From: Metallyticus violacea
Lineage: Eukaryota; Arthropoda; Insecta; Mantodea; Metallyticidae
Assembly: GCA_030762175.1 (NCBI GenBank)
Contig: CM060831.1
Coordinates: 70,203,501 to 70,267,500 of the forward strand
Direction of reading: 5' to 3'
DNA length: 64,000 bases
The notes under the pieces are model-generated. The model was not told the DNA's origin, searched no databases, and saw only the letters and a list, made by a program, of their open reading frames with translations. The position numbers and the translations under genes were made by a program. Below, piece after piece: positions 11,940 through 23,969 of the stretch; positions within the stretch are counted from its first letter, which is position 1; every line of letters begins with the position of its first letter.

Positions 11940-12880
11940 TTTATTTTAGAAGTAGCCTCCCCCAATCTCAATACAAAGTTGCAGCCTCCTGAACCAATCA
12001 TGGAAGCAACCACCCCATGCTTCTTTAGTGTAACAGCAATATGCTCTTTCTAGATTCCCAAACTGACCCCAAGGTTTTTCCTTGACAGTTGGAAATAGGA
12101 AAAAATCACTTGGAACGCCAGATTTTGACCTACTTGAGTGGTAATAAGCTACTTGCTGAGAGAAACTGACAACCATCTTCCTGCTTCAAAATCGCTAAAT
12201 CCTGAACTGGGGGGTCGTTGGAAAGACCCAGATTGCCAACTACTTCTTTGATTCTGGGTTATTTTGATATATCCAGCATTCGTTACATGTGAAGATATCG
12301 TGGACACGTCGGGAACTAATATTGTCGAAATGACGAATAATTTCCTAGCATCATTTCTTTCTTGCTGCTTTTTGTCCTTCTGTGAGGTTGTGGAGTACCA
12401 AAAGACAACAAAGCTTCCTCAGACGAAGATATATGTGCAGTATTTCTGAGAATAAATGTTTGGAGACTCCTCTATCTACCTCTAAGATATTCGTGAATCG
12501 TTCTTCACTATGGCTTCTACATGAGCAATGTTTCCGTCTGTGACTACCATTTGTGCTCCTTGTCTTTCAAGGCTCTTCTTTCTCGTCTAAACGGCACAAA
12601 CCATTTATAGACTTTTGCACGTGAAGGTGCAGAGTATGGAAAAGCTGTAATATTTTCAGGCATTTTTGTTGGCTCAGGTCGCACTTGTAATAGTAAAAAA
12701 AAAAAAAAAAAAAAAAAAAATCATCGCACGAAAATGTTGTCCAGTCAGTTCCATCTTAGAATGTCGGGGAGCGTGCATACTACCACAATTAATATTTTGC
12801 TGCAGCTGCAACATTGGGTACTTCACTCTGACTTCCGCTATGGTTACTAATTAAGACAGTGCTGCCAATAGGAAACACAT
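11940..12880 (-). pseudogene. Decayed mariner-family transposase, copy 1 of a local pair
   Basis: The minus-strand translation of 11946-12176 includes PSDFFLFPTVKEKPWGQF and RLQLCIEIGGGYF, the third-aspartate block and C-terminal end of mariner transposases. Going upstream on the minus strand (12180-12870) come further diverged blocks, including APSRAKVYKWF near 12600-12630, resembling the helix-turn-helix region. Nucleotide blocks such as GCACCTTCACGTGCAAAAG and GCAGCTGCAGCAAAATATTA recur in the copy at 18790-19690. An A run of 26 at 12695-12720 sits inside it. Multiple stops; non-functional. Confidence 0.7.
12695..12720. repeat. Poly-A homopolymer
   Basis: 26 adenines inside the mariner relic. 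The homologous spot in the sister relic (about 18915-18925) is a much shorter A/T-rich stretch, so this expanded locally. Confidence 0.9.
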
Positions 12881-14438
12881 ATCTCTAATAGTCTCTTCAA
12901 ATCCCTAGAATTAAATACCAGCCTTCATAAGAGAGTAAGTTTTCTATAGCTATTTGCATCGCCACTGCTGCGTTTGCCATATATTTTTTTTTTTGTTGAT
13001 TTAAGGAGATCAGTGGCCGCTCAGATGAAATACAAGTTGAATTTCATCGGAACTTGTACCATCACTAAAACCACTTACTTCTAAATAAATTAGCTTAAAC
13101 GTTTCCGTGCCTGTACTGAAGAGGAAACACATTCCGGATGTCCAAATTAGGTAATCAAAAAGAAAATCTTTATAAAAATACAAGGTATCTTAATAGAAGA
13201 ATGCTGCGTGATGGACATGAGATGTCCCCTACTGTGGGTGTTACAACTGAATGAATGTACAGTGTCCTGCACGAAAATTTGCAAATTAAAAAGTTGTGTG
13301 AATTCGTAGAATGTTCTGTGTTTATTCGTGGTCATATACAAACTTGGAGCAAACATACACATCAACGCTAAACGGTAGTCAAAGCAATGACTGGTGGGAA
13401 TAAACCGAAGAAGGCAAAAACAATTTTGTCAGCTGAACTCTGTTTGAATTCCCGATAATAATTTTGATAGACTAAGACTACTTGGAAAAGTACGAAACAA
13501 TAAAAGAATCAATTTTGCACCAATGTTGGACTGTTTATATGACAAATTGAGGGAAAAAACTGCCAAATCTTGTACACAAAAGAGTGTTCTTTCATTAGGA
13601 CAAGACATTTCACGTTTCGGCAATGGCAAATGTGTACAAACTGGACTTCGAAATGAATTCATTTATCCTCTTTTGCTAACCTAGCCCCAAGCAAACTCTG
13701 CCTGCTCCCGTACATAAAAGTTGACTGGGTAGGAAGAAAACTTCGCCTAATGAGGACGCTGTGATGTCCTTAATTATATCTAGCAGAGTTTGACAAAACA
13801 TTTTTTAACGGTACGAAAAATTAAAAACTCGCTGGTTCACGTGGTGACCGTCGATAAAACGATGTTGAAACATGAAAGCATCGATGTGAAAAATAATGTT
13901 TAATGCACTTTTGACCAAACTTTCCAATCGACCCTGTGACACTAGATTTGCCAACGGCCCTGGCTTTGACTGGACAGTCCAGACAATATTTGCAACCTGT
14001 CCTGGAATCTAAAATATCCAGTTTTATGTATTTGGACGAAATTAGAAAAAAAATATTACAATTTATTAAAAATGCACTAATCACAGATTTGTGGAAGAAA
14101 AATGTGCAAAGCATTCTTTCAAAAAGCATCAATCTACTATAAATTGCTGATAATAGTATCAATTGTAATGTTATTTTTGGTGTATATTACTTTCTGTAAT
14201 AGTATTTTCATTTTACTTGATCTGTTTTGACAGATGACAAACAAATAGTTTGCCAGTATGATCAGGGCAGAGCTGCAAGTCCACGTTAATTAATTTTGGA
14301 GAAATTATATATTAATATTATTTCGGAAGCAAAATGTCAACAGAAATAAATGTGTAAGAGTAACTAAAAATTGTCAATTACAAAGCAAGTTTGTGTAATG
14401 AAACTTCTGATGTTTTGTGTTGTTATAACTGTATTAAA
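12881..14438. other. No recognised feature
   Basis: Overlapping short frames on both strands around 13820-14160 were read and resemble no family I know. Nothing else was found. Confidence 0.45.
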
Positions 14439-14820
14439 CGAATTGGCTCAGGCGGGAGGTCCCGAGTACAAATCTCTTGTACCCGGCCATCCTGTTCGTA
14501 GGTTTTTCGTGGTTTACCACGGTTGTCCTGGTGAATAACGGGATGGGTCTTTTCTTTCCTTTCCGCTCTTCCATTTCATCATTTCATTCCGTCGTTGAAA
14601 GGGTCGAGGCGAGGTGGGTTGGTGCGGTGTGACGGGGCTTGCGCTTGAGAAAAGTTTCTGGCCCAGAACACTTTTAAACAATTGCGGATCTGTCTTCGTC
14701 CTGAGCTCACCCTTCCTACCGGAGATGACCGCGCTAGGGATGTAAGCAAAAAACGGTCAGTTCTTGAACAAGACTGAAGTACCAAAATATCCTCCTCCGC
14801 CCCTAACAATCCAAACCACA
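14439..14820 (+). repeat. SINE-C copy 2
   Basis: Head-first orientation. TTGGCTCAGGCGGGAGGTCC gives the box A region and is followed by GTACCCGGCC, TTTTTCGTGGTTTACCACGG, the CCTTTCCGCTCTTCCATTTC block near 14560, GTGCGGTGTGACGGGGCTTG near 14620-14640 and a tail block TGAAGTACCAAAATATCCTC near 14776. The classical box B sequence is decayed. No clear target-site duplication. Confidence 0.75.
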
Positions 14821-15545
14821 ACCATTTACATCCATCTGTAAAATATATTTGCTTTTAGGGATAACAGAACAGACTAACTTGATGACCTGTTTAAAAATTA
14901 TATATCCTTACATAATCAAAAGGTACAGCAAAACAAACACACTTTAAAGATCTGTTAATGCATTGCATTTAATGGATAAACATGAGTTGGTCTTTTCGCA
15001 CCATGACGAAGCAGAAAAAAATTAGCCAATTAGGCAATTATGTGCAACTGCTATAATACACTATTGAGTACGACCTTCCTTTAGCGATGCACTTAAACAC
15101 GGTACTGTTTTTAGAGGGTTTTCTAATCGGATACACATGACCTCAACAGAAATCTTTTTAATCAGCTATTAGGAAGGTTCATGTTATAACCGCGTTATGT
15201 AACAAAGCTAAGTTTTTGTTGTTCTATTGTATATATAATGGAGAATTACAAGAAAAAAGTTTAGGATTATGTGATCATTAATTTAAGCAACACGTGTGCC
15301 CATGCTCTAAATCTTGTTTTATCTTATCATCAAATATTTGCATGTAATTTATTTTCACTATGCGTAACGGTCTTGCAGCATTTATTCAAGTCTCACATGC
15401 CACACTAAAGTTTAATCTTTTTTTTTTTTTGTTTTGTTTTGTTTTGTTTTTTTACAACACCACCACCTTCCAAAGTCCAAAAAGTAGAACTATCTTCAAG
15501 GCTAGAGAAAATTCTATAGCTGGAATGGCTGCGCCGCCAAATCTT
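14821..15545. other. A+T-rich stretch with a T/GTTTT tract
   Basis: A T-rich tract with GTTTT repeats lies at about 15419-15453. Otherwise nothing recognised. Confidence 0.5.
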
Positions 15546-15803
15546 ACTGCCATGGGTGGCCGAGATCGTTAAGGCGGGGATTCGTGAGCGGGAGGTATGA
15601 GGTTCGATTCCCGTCAGGACCTGACTGAGATATTTTCCAGGCTTTTCTCAGTCCTCATAAATGGCAAATGCCGGGGAATTACCGCAAATTAGCGCTGGAA
15701 CGTTTCCTTCCTTTAAAAAAATCATATCCCAATTTATCATTTTATACGTAACATCAGTGTTCACCTCCAGTGGTGCCTCAATAGTAAACCCGTATTTAAA
15801 AAA
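15546..15803 (+). repeat. SINE-B copy 2
   Basis: Head CATGGGTGGCCGAGATCGTT, box B GAGGTTCGATTCCCG, body CCTCATAAATGGCAAATGCC, GGGGAATTACC, GGAACGTTTCCTTCCTT and end GTGCCTCAATAGTAAACCCG. Complete but diverged. It ends about 80 bp before SINE-A copy 3 in the same orientation. Confidence 0.85.
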
Positions 15804-15883
15804 ATAAAAACGAGTAAAATCCGATTTATACTATGAGCAAAGCAGTGAGTTTTCGGTTTATGGATTGCTGTCCGCCGCTGCTG

Positions 15884-16180
15884 TCGGTTCTGGTGGTCTA
15901 ATGGCAACCATGCTTGCCTCGTAAACCCAAGATCGCGGATTCAACCCCAGCCAGGGTCGATGGATTTTTTTTTCGGGGGTAAAAATCCTAAGTATGGCTT
16001 CCTTCGGAAGGGAAGTAAAGCTGTGGGTCCCATGTCGCACATTTACGGCACGAAAAAGAACCTCTAGCCTGAAAGAAGAGGCCTCAAGCAAAATTTATCG
16101 GCCGTTTCACTCCCTGAATTAAATGGAACGCTGATGACCTGAGATGTTAAAGAGCTCCATAAATAAAACAAATTAATAAA
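15884..16180 (+). repeat. SINE-A copy 3
   Basis: Full-length head (TCGGTTCTGGTGGTCTAATG, then CTTGCCTCGTAAACCCAAGA and GGATTCAACCCCAGCC), body with CTTCCTTCGGAAGGGAAG and a tail AAATAAAACAAATTAAT. Box B has a substitution at the second half. The tail hairpin arm nearest the 3' end reads GAGCTCC instead of GAGCGTCC. Confidence 0.9.
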
Positions 16181-18789
16181 ATTATAGACCTTTGTCTTGC
16201 CGTATGCCACCGCTGCTCTGTTGGAACAGAAATAACTTTTTTAGGCTTTTCGGAAATGTTAAACCACCTGATGATTCAATTTAGGTATTTTATTATCTCC
16301 TTGGTACCCCATCAATTGTGAGGAATTAATTAGAATATATGTATTTATTTTAGCTAGTTGTAAGTGAAGGGTTCTGTAGGTGTCTAAAAATGTCACGAAA
16401 AACAGGAATTCTCATTCGAACAGCAGAGGAACCATTCTGGCAGACAATAGAGTAAATTATTTCTTTTGTTCATTGGAAGGGGGTTGCTTTTCCCCCGGCT
16501 GGTATGTTAGAAAAGACGAACGCTGTTACATCTGTGCTACCGTTAAAGGACGTTGAACTCTAACGTATGGTAGAAATTGAAATTGAACTAGGGACGAATC
16601 GCCAAGTAGTTACTTTCAGATAATCTGACTAGGCAATAATATGAGAGTTGCATGATGTCACCGATAGCCTATAAGGATGGCGGGAAAATAGAGCTTCCCT
16701 TTAGCACGTGGTCAAGCGAGTCTTATTGAGCATTTAAGGACATGAAATCGCCCTTTTTTAGAATTAGTCCTGGGAACTCGCACTGGAACATCAATGTTCG
16801 AGCTTCACTTCCGCTCGGCGCTTCTTCTTAATAGTCAGAAAACTACTGTTTGTCAAGTATTATAGCTCCGCGAGTCTGCCAACTGTCTCATTACTGCAAT
16901 CTGAAGAGAAACGCCCTGGTACGCACTTGTTGGTTGAATAAACGACTTCATCTCGCAGATAACAAGGTGTTCTTTCTCATCCACACATCACCTCTAATTC
17001 CCCTCACTCAACCCAACACTAGCAAGTCCCAAAATCCAGCAATAAGCCGACAAGAAGAGTTATTTAGTGGTCAGTTGTATCTGCATATAATCAAACATCC
17101 ATCACCATTCTTCCCGCCACCTAAACTCCCTTAAACTTTGGGCTACCAACGTGACAACTTGAAACTAATACCACCCACGCGAGCCACCATCCAATAGCGC
17201 CTTCAATTTACGCCTATGGGTAAGTTCGTTATATTCTTTCTTCTTTTCTTCTTTCTTCTCTTTCTTGTTTTGTTTTGTTTGTAATGTGTGAACGGCTTCT
17301 TACCTGATTTCATTGTTATGAGTTATTGAAGTTTTTTCTTTTATTGTTTTTTTTTTTTTTTTTTTTCCATCGAGAGTTGGTTTCCACCTAGATTAATATT
17401 ACATGTTGTTCTTTTTGTGGGTTTAAGGTGATATCAGAGACCGTATATTAACTAATGAGAAAATATTACATTTTGTGTACGTTTTTCTCTCAGAAAGTGT
17501 TACAGATAAATCAGCGAAACTTTTACTGCTTATTTTTCATTACATAATACGTTCTGAGCTCTAGTTTAGAGAATGTACTTTATAAAAATATTAAGTTATT
17601 TTTGTAACAGACTCATTTTTATTAAAAAAAAAGTATGTTAATATTCACGTACAAAATAACTGTTATATAAATGATCTTAAAGTAAAGCTCAGTAATATAT
17701 ATAATAATGTAGATCAATGGTAAATATTCCATGCTTGTATCTTCATTCGATTATAAGTAAAAGGTACCCATGTTGTGAATTTTTTCAGTTATGACTAAAA
17801 TAGTTTTAAAGTTAATAGAACTAATTTCAGTTTACCTACTAATACTTTTCTTACACCTGCATATTATATTACCACCACGCATATTACAGAAGACAGTTTT
17901 ACTTATCACTGTAACAGAGATATTTTCATTTTTATGTAATAGTGCAGCATATTTAAAAAGTAGTTTGATATATAAAACACATTACATAATTAAAGCAATT
18001 ACAATTGGAATTTTTCAATTAAATTTATACCCAATTAAATATTTTGCTCTTTTTTCATTCATTTCTACTTAATTGTAGCGTAATAGCGCGGTATCTTAAC
18101 AAGGATTGTAGAGAGGTATGAACAGTTCATTGAAAACATCAAGAATTAAATTGAAGAGTATGTACTAGCAAAAGGATGGTAGGATTAGGCTTATACACAG
18201 TATTTGTTTTTAATATTACATGTAAATTAATAATCACATACATTATTGATAGTCAAAATGTCTTAATTTTGAACCTGAAAATATATAAACATAATATTAC
18301 ACAGCCATTTTTGTGATAGAAAGAATTTAAATTAGATTTTCCATTGATTTTGACATCCCATAAAAGCAAGGATTTGTTGTAGCTGCTGCAAATATAATTT
18401 TTCAGCAAATCATTCTTCATTGTGATTATTATATACAATTATTATCAGCACGCCTTCACTACAAAGCTAATTTTTGACACTTAAAGGGATAGCTATCTGA
18501 AGAATTCTACCGGGAGAGAGGGGGATGCTATTTCATATAGAAAGTATTTATATAGAAGTGCTGCTTGTAAAAGCATTCAGAAAACAGTGGTAGCTCCTTG
18601 AGAAAGTGTGGGCATATTTGCTTCTCAAGGCAGACCATTAATGCCAAATAAGGAAATTAAAACCGGTTAACGAAAGGAGAAAGGGAAACTTCTCTACCAA
18701 GAGTGCAGGAGAATCGCAATTTAATTTTTTGGCATTGGAACAAACTATTAAAGATCTGTTTCCTCTTGGCGTACTGGAAAGAGCTTGTC
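16181..18789. other. No recognised feature; homopolymer and pyrimidine tracts
   Basis: A CTT/CTTTT pyrimidine tract occupies about 17230-17280 and a T run about 17346-17366. The long hydrophobic frame at 17791-18072 is A+T-driven low complexity and I do not consider it a gene. A GTGGTAGCTCC-type patch near 18590 is not a tRNA. Confidence 0.45.
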
Positions 18790-19690
18790 TTTTTAGAATT
18801 GATGGAAGTTAGAGCGCGGCACCCATCATTGCAGCTGCAGCAAAATATTAATTGTGGTCGTACGCTCGCTGCCTGATGTAAGATAGAGATGACTCGAGAG
18901 CGTTTTCGTACGATTATTTTTTATAAATGTAATCTGAGTCAACAGAACACTTGAAAAAAAGTACAGACAGTTTTTCCAGGCTTTGCACCTTCACGTACAA
19001 AAATCTATAACTGTTTGAAGAGTTTAGATGAGGAAGAACGGCCTTAAAAGACATACAGCAGCAGTAATACTAGTCCTGGATAGAGATATTGCTCTTGTAG
19101 AAGCCATAGTGAAAAGTATCTGCTAATTGCTTTCAAAGTGTGAGAAATCCAACACAAAATCTTTGTGTGAGGAAATTTTGTGTTCATTTCACAAACTCAC
19201 AGAAAACGCAGCATGAGTGGAATGGTTCGTCGTTTTGATAATGGCAGCTCCCGACTTGTCCACCAGATTTCACAAGTGACCAATTGCAACCCGGAATCAA
19301 CCAAAGATGATCCAAAGCGATGTCGAAATACAGGCTGTAGGATGGTTGCCAGTTTCTGCTCAGCAAAAAGCATCAGGAACAGAAACAATGTTCACGCCAC
19401 TTTGGAAACAATGGAATTTCTAGTAATGACAATGGTGAACCATTGGCCTTACGGTTCTTACCTGACTCCTTGCGATCGTCTTCTTTTCGCAACTGTCAAG
19501 GAAAAACTGAGGGGCTATTAGTTAGAGGCTGTTACGTTCTACCAAGAGGAGGTGCCATCTCTAAAGAAGCATGGCATTGGTCCTGGGCGATGTAACTTTG
19601 TGGGGAAGACTTCAAAAAGGAATAGAGCTGGCGAAGTGTGGCATTCTACTTAGTGCATATTGATAGATTTGCAATAAGGCTGTAAGGTTC
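18790..19690 (+). pseudogene. Decayed mariner-family transposase, copy 2 of a local pair
   Basis: The conceptual product has the catalytic-region remnant SYLTPCDRLLFATVKEKLRG near 19455-19515, matching the PDLAPSDFFLF block of mariner transposases; the motif aspartate survives as CD. The upstream part shares blocks with the minus-strand relic at 11940-12880 (GCAGCTGCAGCAAAATATTA at about 18833, GCACCTTCACGTACAAAAA near 18984, GTAGAAGCCATAGTGAA near 19097). A helix-turn-helix part and a 342-base open frame (19180-19521) remain, but the complete reading frame is broken. Confidence 0.65.
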
Positions 19691-19846
19691 AGTTTTGTTA
19701 AACTTGTTTCTTAGTCATATTATGGAGCAAATTTTGAACAGTAATTCACACTGTGCAGCTATTGGAAAGCAATGATTTAATGGTAGATGCAGTTACAGTA
19801 ACTGGATTGCAACGAGCTATAATTAAGATAAGTAGATTTTGTGCAG

Positions 19847-20142
19847 TTTTTGATTAGGTTTAATTACGGACGCTCTTTAACATCTCAGGCCATCAGCGTC
19901 GCGTTCAAACCAGTACGTGAAACGGCCGACAAATTTTGCTTAGATTCCTCTTCTTTTGGGATTGACGTTCTCTTTCCTGCCGTAAATGGGCTACACGGAA
20001 CCCACGGCTTTACTCCCCTTCCGAAGGAAGCCATACTTAGGATTTTTACGCCCGAAAAAATTCATCGATCCTGGCTGGGATCGAACCCGCGATCTTGGGT
20101 TTAGGAGGCAAGTATGGTTACCATTACATCACCGGGGTCGAC
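19847..20142 (-). repeat. SINE-A copy 4 with perfect 13 bp duplication
   Basis: Full-length minus-strand insertion flanked by AGATTTTGTGCAG at 19834-19846 and 20143-20155. Both control boxes are recognisable (minus-strand box B GGTTCGATCCC). The 3' hairpin arm has one change (GCGTCG). The perfect target-site duplication dates it as one of the younger copies here. Confidence 0.95.
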
Positions 20143-20156
20143 AGATTTTGTGCAGA

Positions 20157-20157
20157 A

Positions 20158-20221
<64 letters not shown>
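20157..20221. repeat. (TTA)n microsatellite
   Basis: About 20 uninterrupted TTA units directly after the target-site duplication of SINE-A copy 4. Confidence 0.95.
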
Positions 20222-20289
20222 ACCAAAGTTGCTCTTGAACAAGCATACAGTATGTATTTTTTCGCTTTGGTAAGCTCATTTAAAGAACA

Positions 20290-20850
20290 CGTCCTTTTTC
20301 CCCCCCTTGTTGAAGTGATATAGTTCACACCTTTTTCATATATTTTGTAAATACATTGTCCTTGAGCTTGGTGGACTTTTTATTTGTGCATTTTTTATGG
20401 TGGAAGCCTGAATCGCGAGTCCTATATCTCTGTGTTTGGTTGCTGTTCGTCCATTGTCTGTTTATCATGACATCCGTACCGCAGAAGTCGGTGTCTATCT
20501 CTTTCTTTGTACGCTTTTGTGTCTTGATCCTTATATCTTCCAGGAAGAAGGTTTCTCTTGCGAATAGGTACGGCAGTCTGTTTAGTGTATACTTGCCCTC
20601 TTTATGTATCTTGCTTTAATATTTTGAATTTTTTCCATGTCACTGGTTTTTAGTTTGTTCCCGAACAGTTCAATTACTTAAGTAGCGACTTGGTGCCATT
20701 GTCGTTTTGAAAGTTTCAGCGACGTCATTGTGAACGTTGTTCTGACAGCTGCTGAAGTTCTCTCCTGAATGATGAGGCGGTTTTCTGTAATGTAATTCCA
20801 AGCTACTTAAATATATTAAGTAGTTTTAGTTAGGAACAGAAGTATCTCAC
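20290..20850 (-). pseudogene. Non-LTR retrotransposon (LINE) reverse transcriptase, C-terminal relic
   Basis: Minus-strand frames read YLGV-like text near 20800-20815, then DMEKIQNIKARYIKRAS near 20600-20645, YLFARETFFLEDI near 20535-20575 and DFCGTDVMINRQW near 20450-20490. This resembles the region after the reverse-transcriptase fingers/palm in insect LINE proteins, where a thumb or connection domain leads to the C-terminus. LINEs copy themselves by target-primed reverse transcription. Several frameshifts and stops are present. It points away from the neighbouring plus-strand LINE relic, so the two are separate insertions. Clade not determined. Confidence 0.6.
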
Positions 20851-20861
20851 GTCCAATGATA

Positions 20862-21960
20862 ATGCGGACTAAGAGTAAATGTTAAGAAATCAGAAATAGC
20901 AGTGTTGAAGAAAGACGGTAAATTGAGAAAGGATGAGAAATGGTTCTTGAATGGGGAGCTTTGCAATTTGTTAATACATTTGACTATTTGGAGGTGAGGT
21001 TGTCAAGCAGATAAGGGTGGGAACCACAACCACCTTTATTATTAAAGGTAAAGTAGCCATGAGAGCAATAAGAATATGTCTGAAGAAAATCCCAAATATG
21101 TCAAGAAATTGTATGAAGCGGTAGGGACATCAAAAATGTTATATGGAGTATAAGTGTGGGGAACTTCGAAAGAAGAGTTGAAAATTGATTTAATTCATAG
21201 GATGTTTTGCAGGGAGGTATTGGGGTTGCCTAAAGCTACATCGAAAGGACGTAGTCTTAGATGAGTTAGGGAGGGTAGGGAGGAAGGGCGTGGTGGAGAG
21301 AATATTGGTGTAGGATTGTGAAATTAGGAGACCACAATATTCTAAAAGAGTGTGTGAATTGTCTGATGGAAAAAACAAGAGATAACAGCTGGATGGGAGA
21401 AGTGGAGAAAATATAGCAAGAAATTGCAATGGAGGAATTTTGGGAATTTGGAGATAAAAGTGACAAGGGTTTTGGAAGGAAGTAAGGCAAAGTATTGAAG
21501 ATATAGAGAGGCAAGAGATTTGGGCTAATTTTAGAGATAAGCGTTCTTTAAAATTGTACAGAATAATTAAAAAGGAGTGGGAGAGAGAGAAATATGTAGA
21601 GTGTTGCGATAAATTTTGGATGCGAGCAGGAGCATTGTTTTTAAGGGGTTTCAAAGGAGAAATTGGGGAAGGGTGTGTTATGTGTGGAGAGCCTGAAGGA
21701 ATATTTCATGTTTATTAGAGTGTGAAGAGGTAAAGAGATGGAGGGAGGATGTGTGGGAAGTAAAATGGGATAAATTACAGAACGAAAGTGTAGCACGTAG
21801 AAAGTTGACTGATATGGGGACAAAGAGAAATAAAATGTTAGGGGAATATATAGGAAAGTGAGGGAAAATGGATTAGAATGGTTAAGAAGGATGTGAGAAT
21901 TGGGGTATGATTGATAAAATATTGCCAAGAAATTGGAATCCCATTATGCAGATAACCTGG
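20862..21960 (+). pseudogene. LINE reverse transcriptase C-terminus with zinc knuckle, relic
   Basis: Starts in CGLRVNVKKSEIAV (about 20868-20910), then FVNTFDYLEVRL (near 20967-21003), the YLGV block of LINE reverse transcriptases. Next come KKLYEAVGTSKMLYG, VWGTSKEELKIDLIHRMF and VLGLPKA (about 21100-21240). A C-terminal zinc knuckle CVMC followed by FHV and a displaced LEC lies at about 21673-21735. The usual spacing is C-x2-C-x-H-x4-C, and one frameshift breaks it here. Only the 3' part of the element exists, as is common after 5' truncation on insertion. Probably I/Jockey/R1-like, but the clade is not assignable by eye. Confidence 0.75.
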
Positions 21961-22165
21961 GGGTTGCGTGTAACAAAGCCTAGTATAGATGGATGTTAGA
22001 TTTATTATTATTAGTGTTAGTAATGCATTGTAATTTTAATAAAAGATACACTGCGGAAATGCAGTTGTAATTGTAAATATGAGAAGAAAGCAAATGTAAA
22101 ACTAAAGAGGCTGTAAATATGTACAGAAATTAGTAATTAATAAATTCATTCATAATAATATAATA
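21961..22165 (+). repeat. Probable 3' UTR of the LINE relic
   Basis: Noncoding A-rich sequence following the zinc-knuckle coding region, ending in AATAATATAATATTAAA-type text near 22155. The boundary is a guess based on where coding similarity stops and A-richness rises. Confidence 0.35.
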
Positions 22166-23569
22166 TTAAAAGTAAATAGTGTAGTTTAAAAACAATAAAA
22201 AGGAAAACTATGAACGAAGGAAGTGGTTCTACTCGTGATCATCAAAGAGTTCGAAAGGAGAACGGATATCAACCCCACTGCTGTGCGAAATACATTATTA
22301 ATTAATAACAAATTGGGTGCTCTTCAAATTTTACAAAATAAGCTACTATATAATTGATACTAATTTTCATGCATTTTAATGGTCAAAAATCTGTGAATAT
22401 GGTGTCTAGGCTCGGATTTCCGAACATAGGTTGTCCCAATTGGTTCAGATAATCAACGTCCTACTGTATTATATAATTATCAAATAGGACGAGGAATAAC
22501 TGCATAATTTGTCTCATATATAATGCCCATTCTTCTGTAATCTCTTAAAACATGTGTTGTTCTTCCAAGATAAATGACTATATTACAAAGCGAGATATAG
22601 CTAAAGGATACATCTGGACAAAGAAAAAGGGAGATATATTAAAGAATACAAACACATAAGCTGTTACAAGTCCACAATTTCAAGTGGCCCGAAGAGCAGA
22701 GAGTGCATTTGGTTCCAATAACTGTCAAAACAAGGCGTTAATAAACTAAGAGCAGTCAAATAGTGGGCTAAGAGCGGTAGGTAATGTTGCTTTGATTGCA
22801 GGTCGCGTACAGTACATGATCATTCCGGCCAACTTCGGTTATTTATGTTGTATTTAACCCTCTGCGGAAAACTCGGGCTGTAAAATTACAGCTTCTACTA
22901 GCGGTGCTAGCTGTTTAACATTCATTAGGTAACGCCATTGTTGATAATGTTTCTTGCTTCTCTGCCACACAGTATTTCATTGGAACGCGACCTTGTTGAA
23001 TATTCATGACATTCAGGAGTAGTTTACACCACCTTTAAAACTTAAGACCTGTTGGTATCTACAGGGGGTGAATCTCTCCCTCTATCACCTTCTTCGTTCT
23101 TTTTTATTAGCTTATGCATTGCCATTCATTTGTACCTGAACGAACTTTCATCAAAATGCTTAACAGCCGAGACATGCACGTCAGGTGCCAGTAGAAACAC
23201 TACTAAAGGTTGACTGCACATTATTATTTTGATCTGTTTACTGTTATAGAACGGAATCCGTGCAAAGAAAATACTTTTTAATATAATTTTTCCTTAAGTG
23301 ATGTAATTTTTTGTAACCTTTATTCAGTGTCAATAAAAATGTAGATACATACGCCCACTACCTTAGTTGGAGTTATAAGAACGTTTTTGCGGATAAACTT
23401 TTTGATGGTTCTCAAGATTTTAATATGCGTTTACACGTTTTCAGATATAAAAAAAATATATTCTTTAACCAGAAATTTTCTAAGTAGAACATTATCACGG
23501 TCTGCTTAGCAACTCCTCGCCTATTCATCATTAGGACGGACAATGCACTTATACAACAAACATCCATAC
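22166..23569. other. No recognised feature
   Basis: Read on both strands. No transposase, reverse transcriptase or SINE blocks were seen. Confidence 0.5.
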
Positions 23570-23581
23570 TCAAAATGAAGT

Positions 23582-23857
23582 ACCGCCACGGTTGGCCGAG
23601 GTCGTTAAATCGCGGACTCGCGAGCGGGAGGTCTGGGGTTCGAATCCCGCCAGGACCGTCCTCTCAGACTGAGGTTTTTTTTTTTCAGGTTTTCCTCAGT
23701 CCTCATAAATGCCGGGGAGGTACCCTAAACTTAGGCCTGGAACGTTTCCTTCCTTAAAAATAAATCCTTTCCCAATATATCATTTCATTTCATGCATCAC
23801 CAGTGTCCATCACTTGTGGTGCCTCTGTAGTAAAAACGGGCGTTAAACACTATTCAT
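23582..23857 (+). repeat. SINE-B copy 3, full length, best preserved
   Basis: The head has CGCCACGGTTGGCCGAGGTC, TCGTTAAATCGCGGACTCGC and GAGGTCTGGGGTTCGAATCC; box B is GGTTCGAATCC and the head ends CGCCAGGACC. The Leu/Ser-type GGCCGAGG start and extra-arm-like spacing suggest descent from a class II tRNA. Body: GTTTTCCTCAGTCCTCATAA, ATGCCGGGGAGGTACCC, GGAACGTTTCCTTCCTT, TTTCCCAATATATCATTTCA. End: AAAAACGGGCGTTAAACAC. TCAAAATGAAGT at 23570-23581 and 23858-23869 is a perfect 12 bp target-site duplication. Confidence 0.95.
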
Positions 23858-23969
23858 TCAAAATGAAGTGAACACAAGGAAATAATGGACCGAGGTAATC
23901 TCTAAACATATAAACAGTTTTAGAAATCTCATTTTATTAATAGAAGTGGAATTTCCCAATTTCCAGTTG

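Noticed and set aside
14579..14821. Minus-strand 80-codon frame
   Set aside because: SINE-C sequence read backwards.
17791..18072. 93-codon hydrophobic frame that could be a membrane protein
   Set aside because: A+T-rich, dominated by Ile, Leu, Phe and Tyr, with no family resemblance; expected by chance in such DNA.
19841..20273. Plus-strand frames of 87 and 95 codons with RSWLGSNPRSWV-like text
   Set aside because: Conceptual translation of SINE-A; the same peptide text appears wherever SINE-A occurs, and one ends in an isoleucine run from the TTA array.
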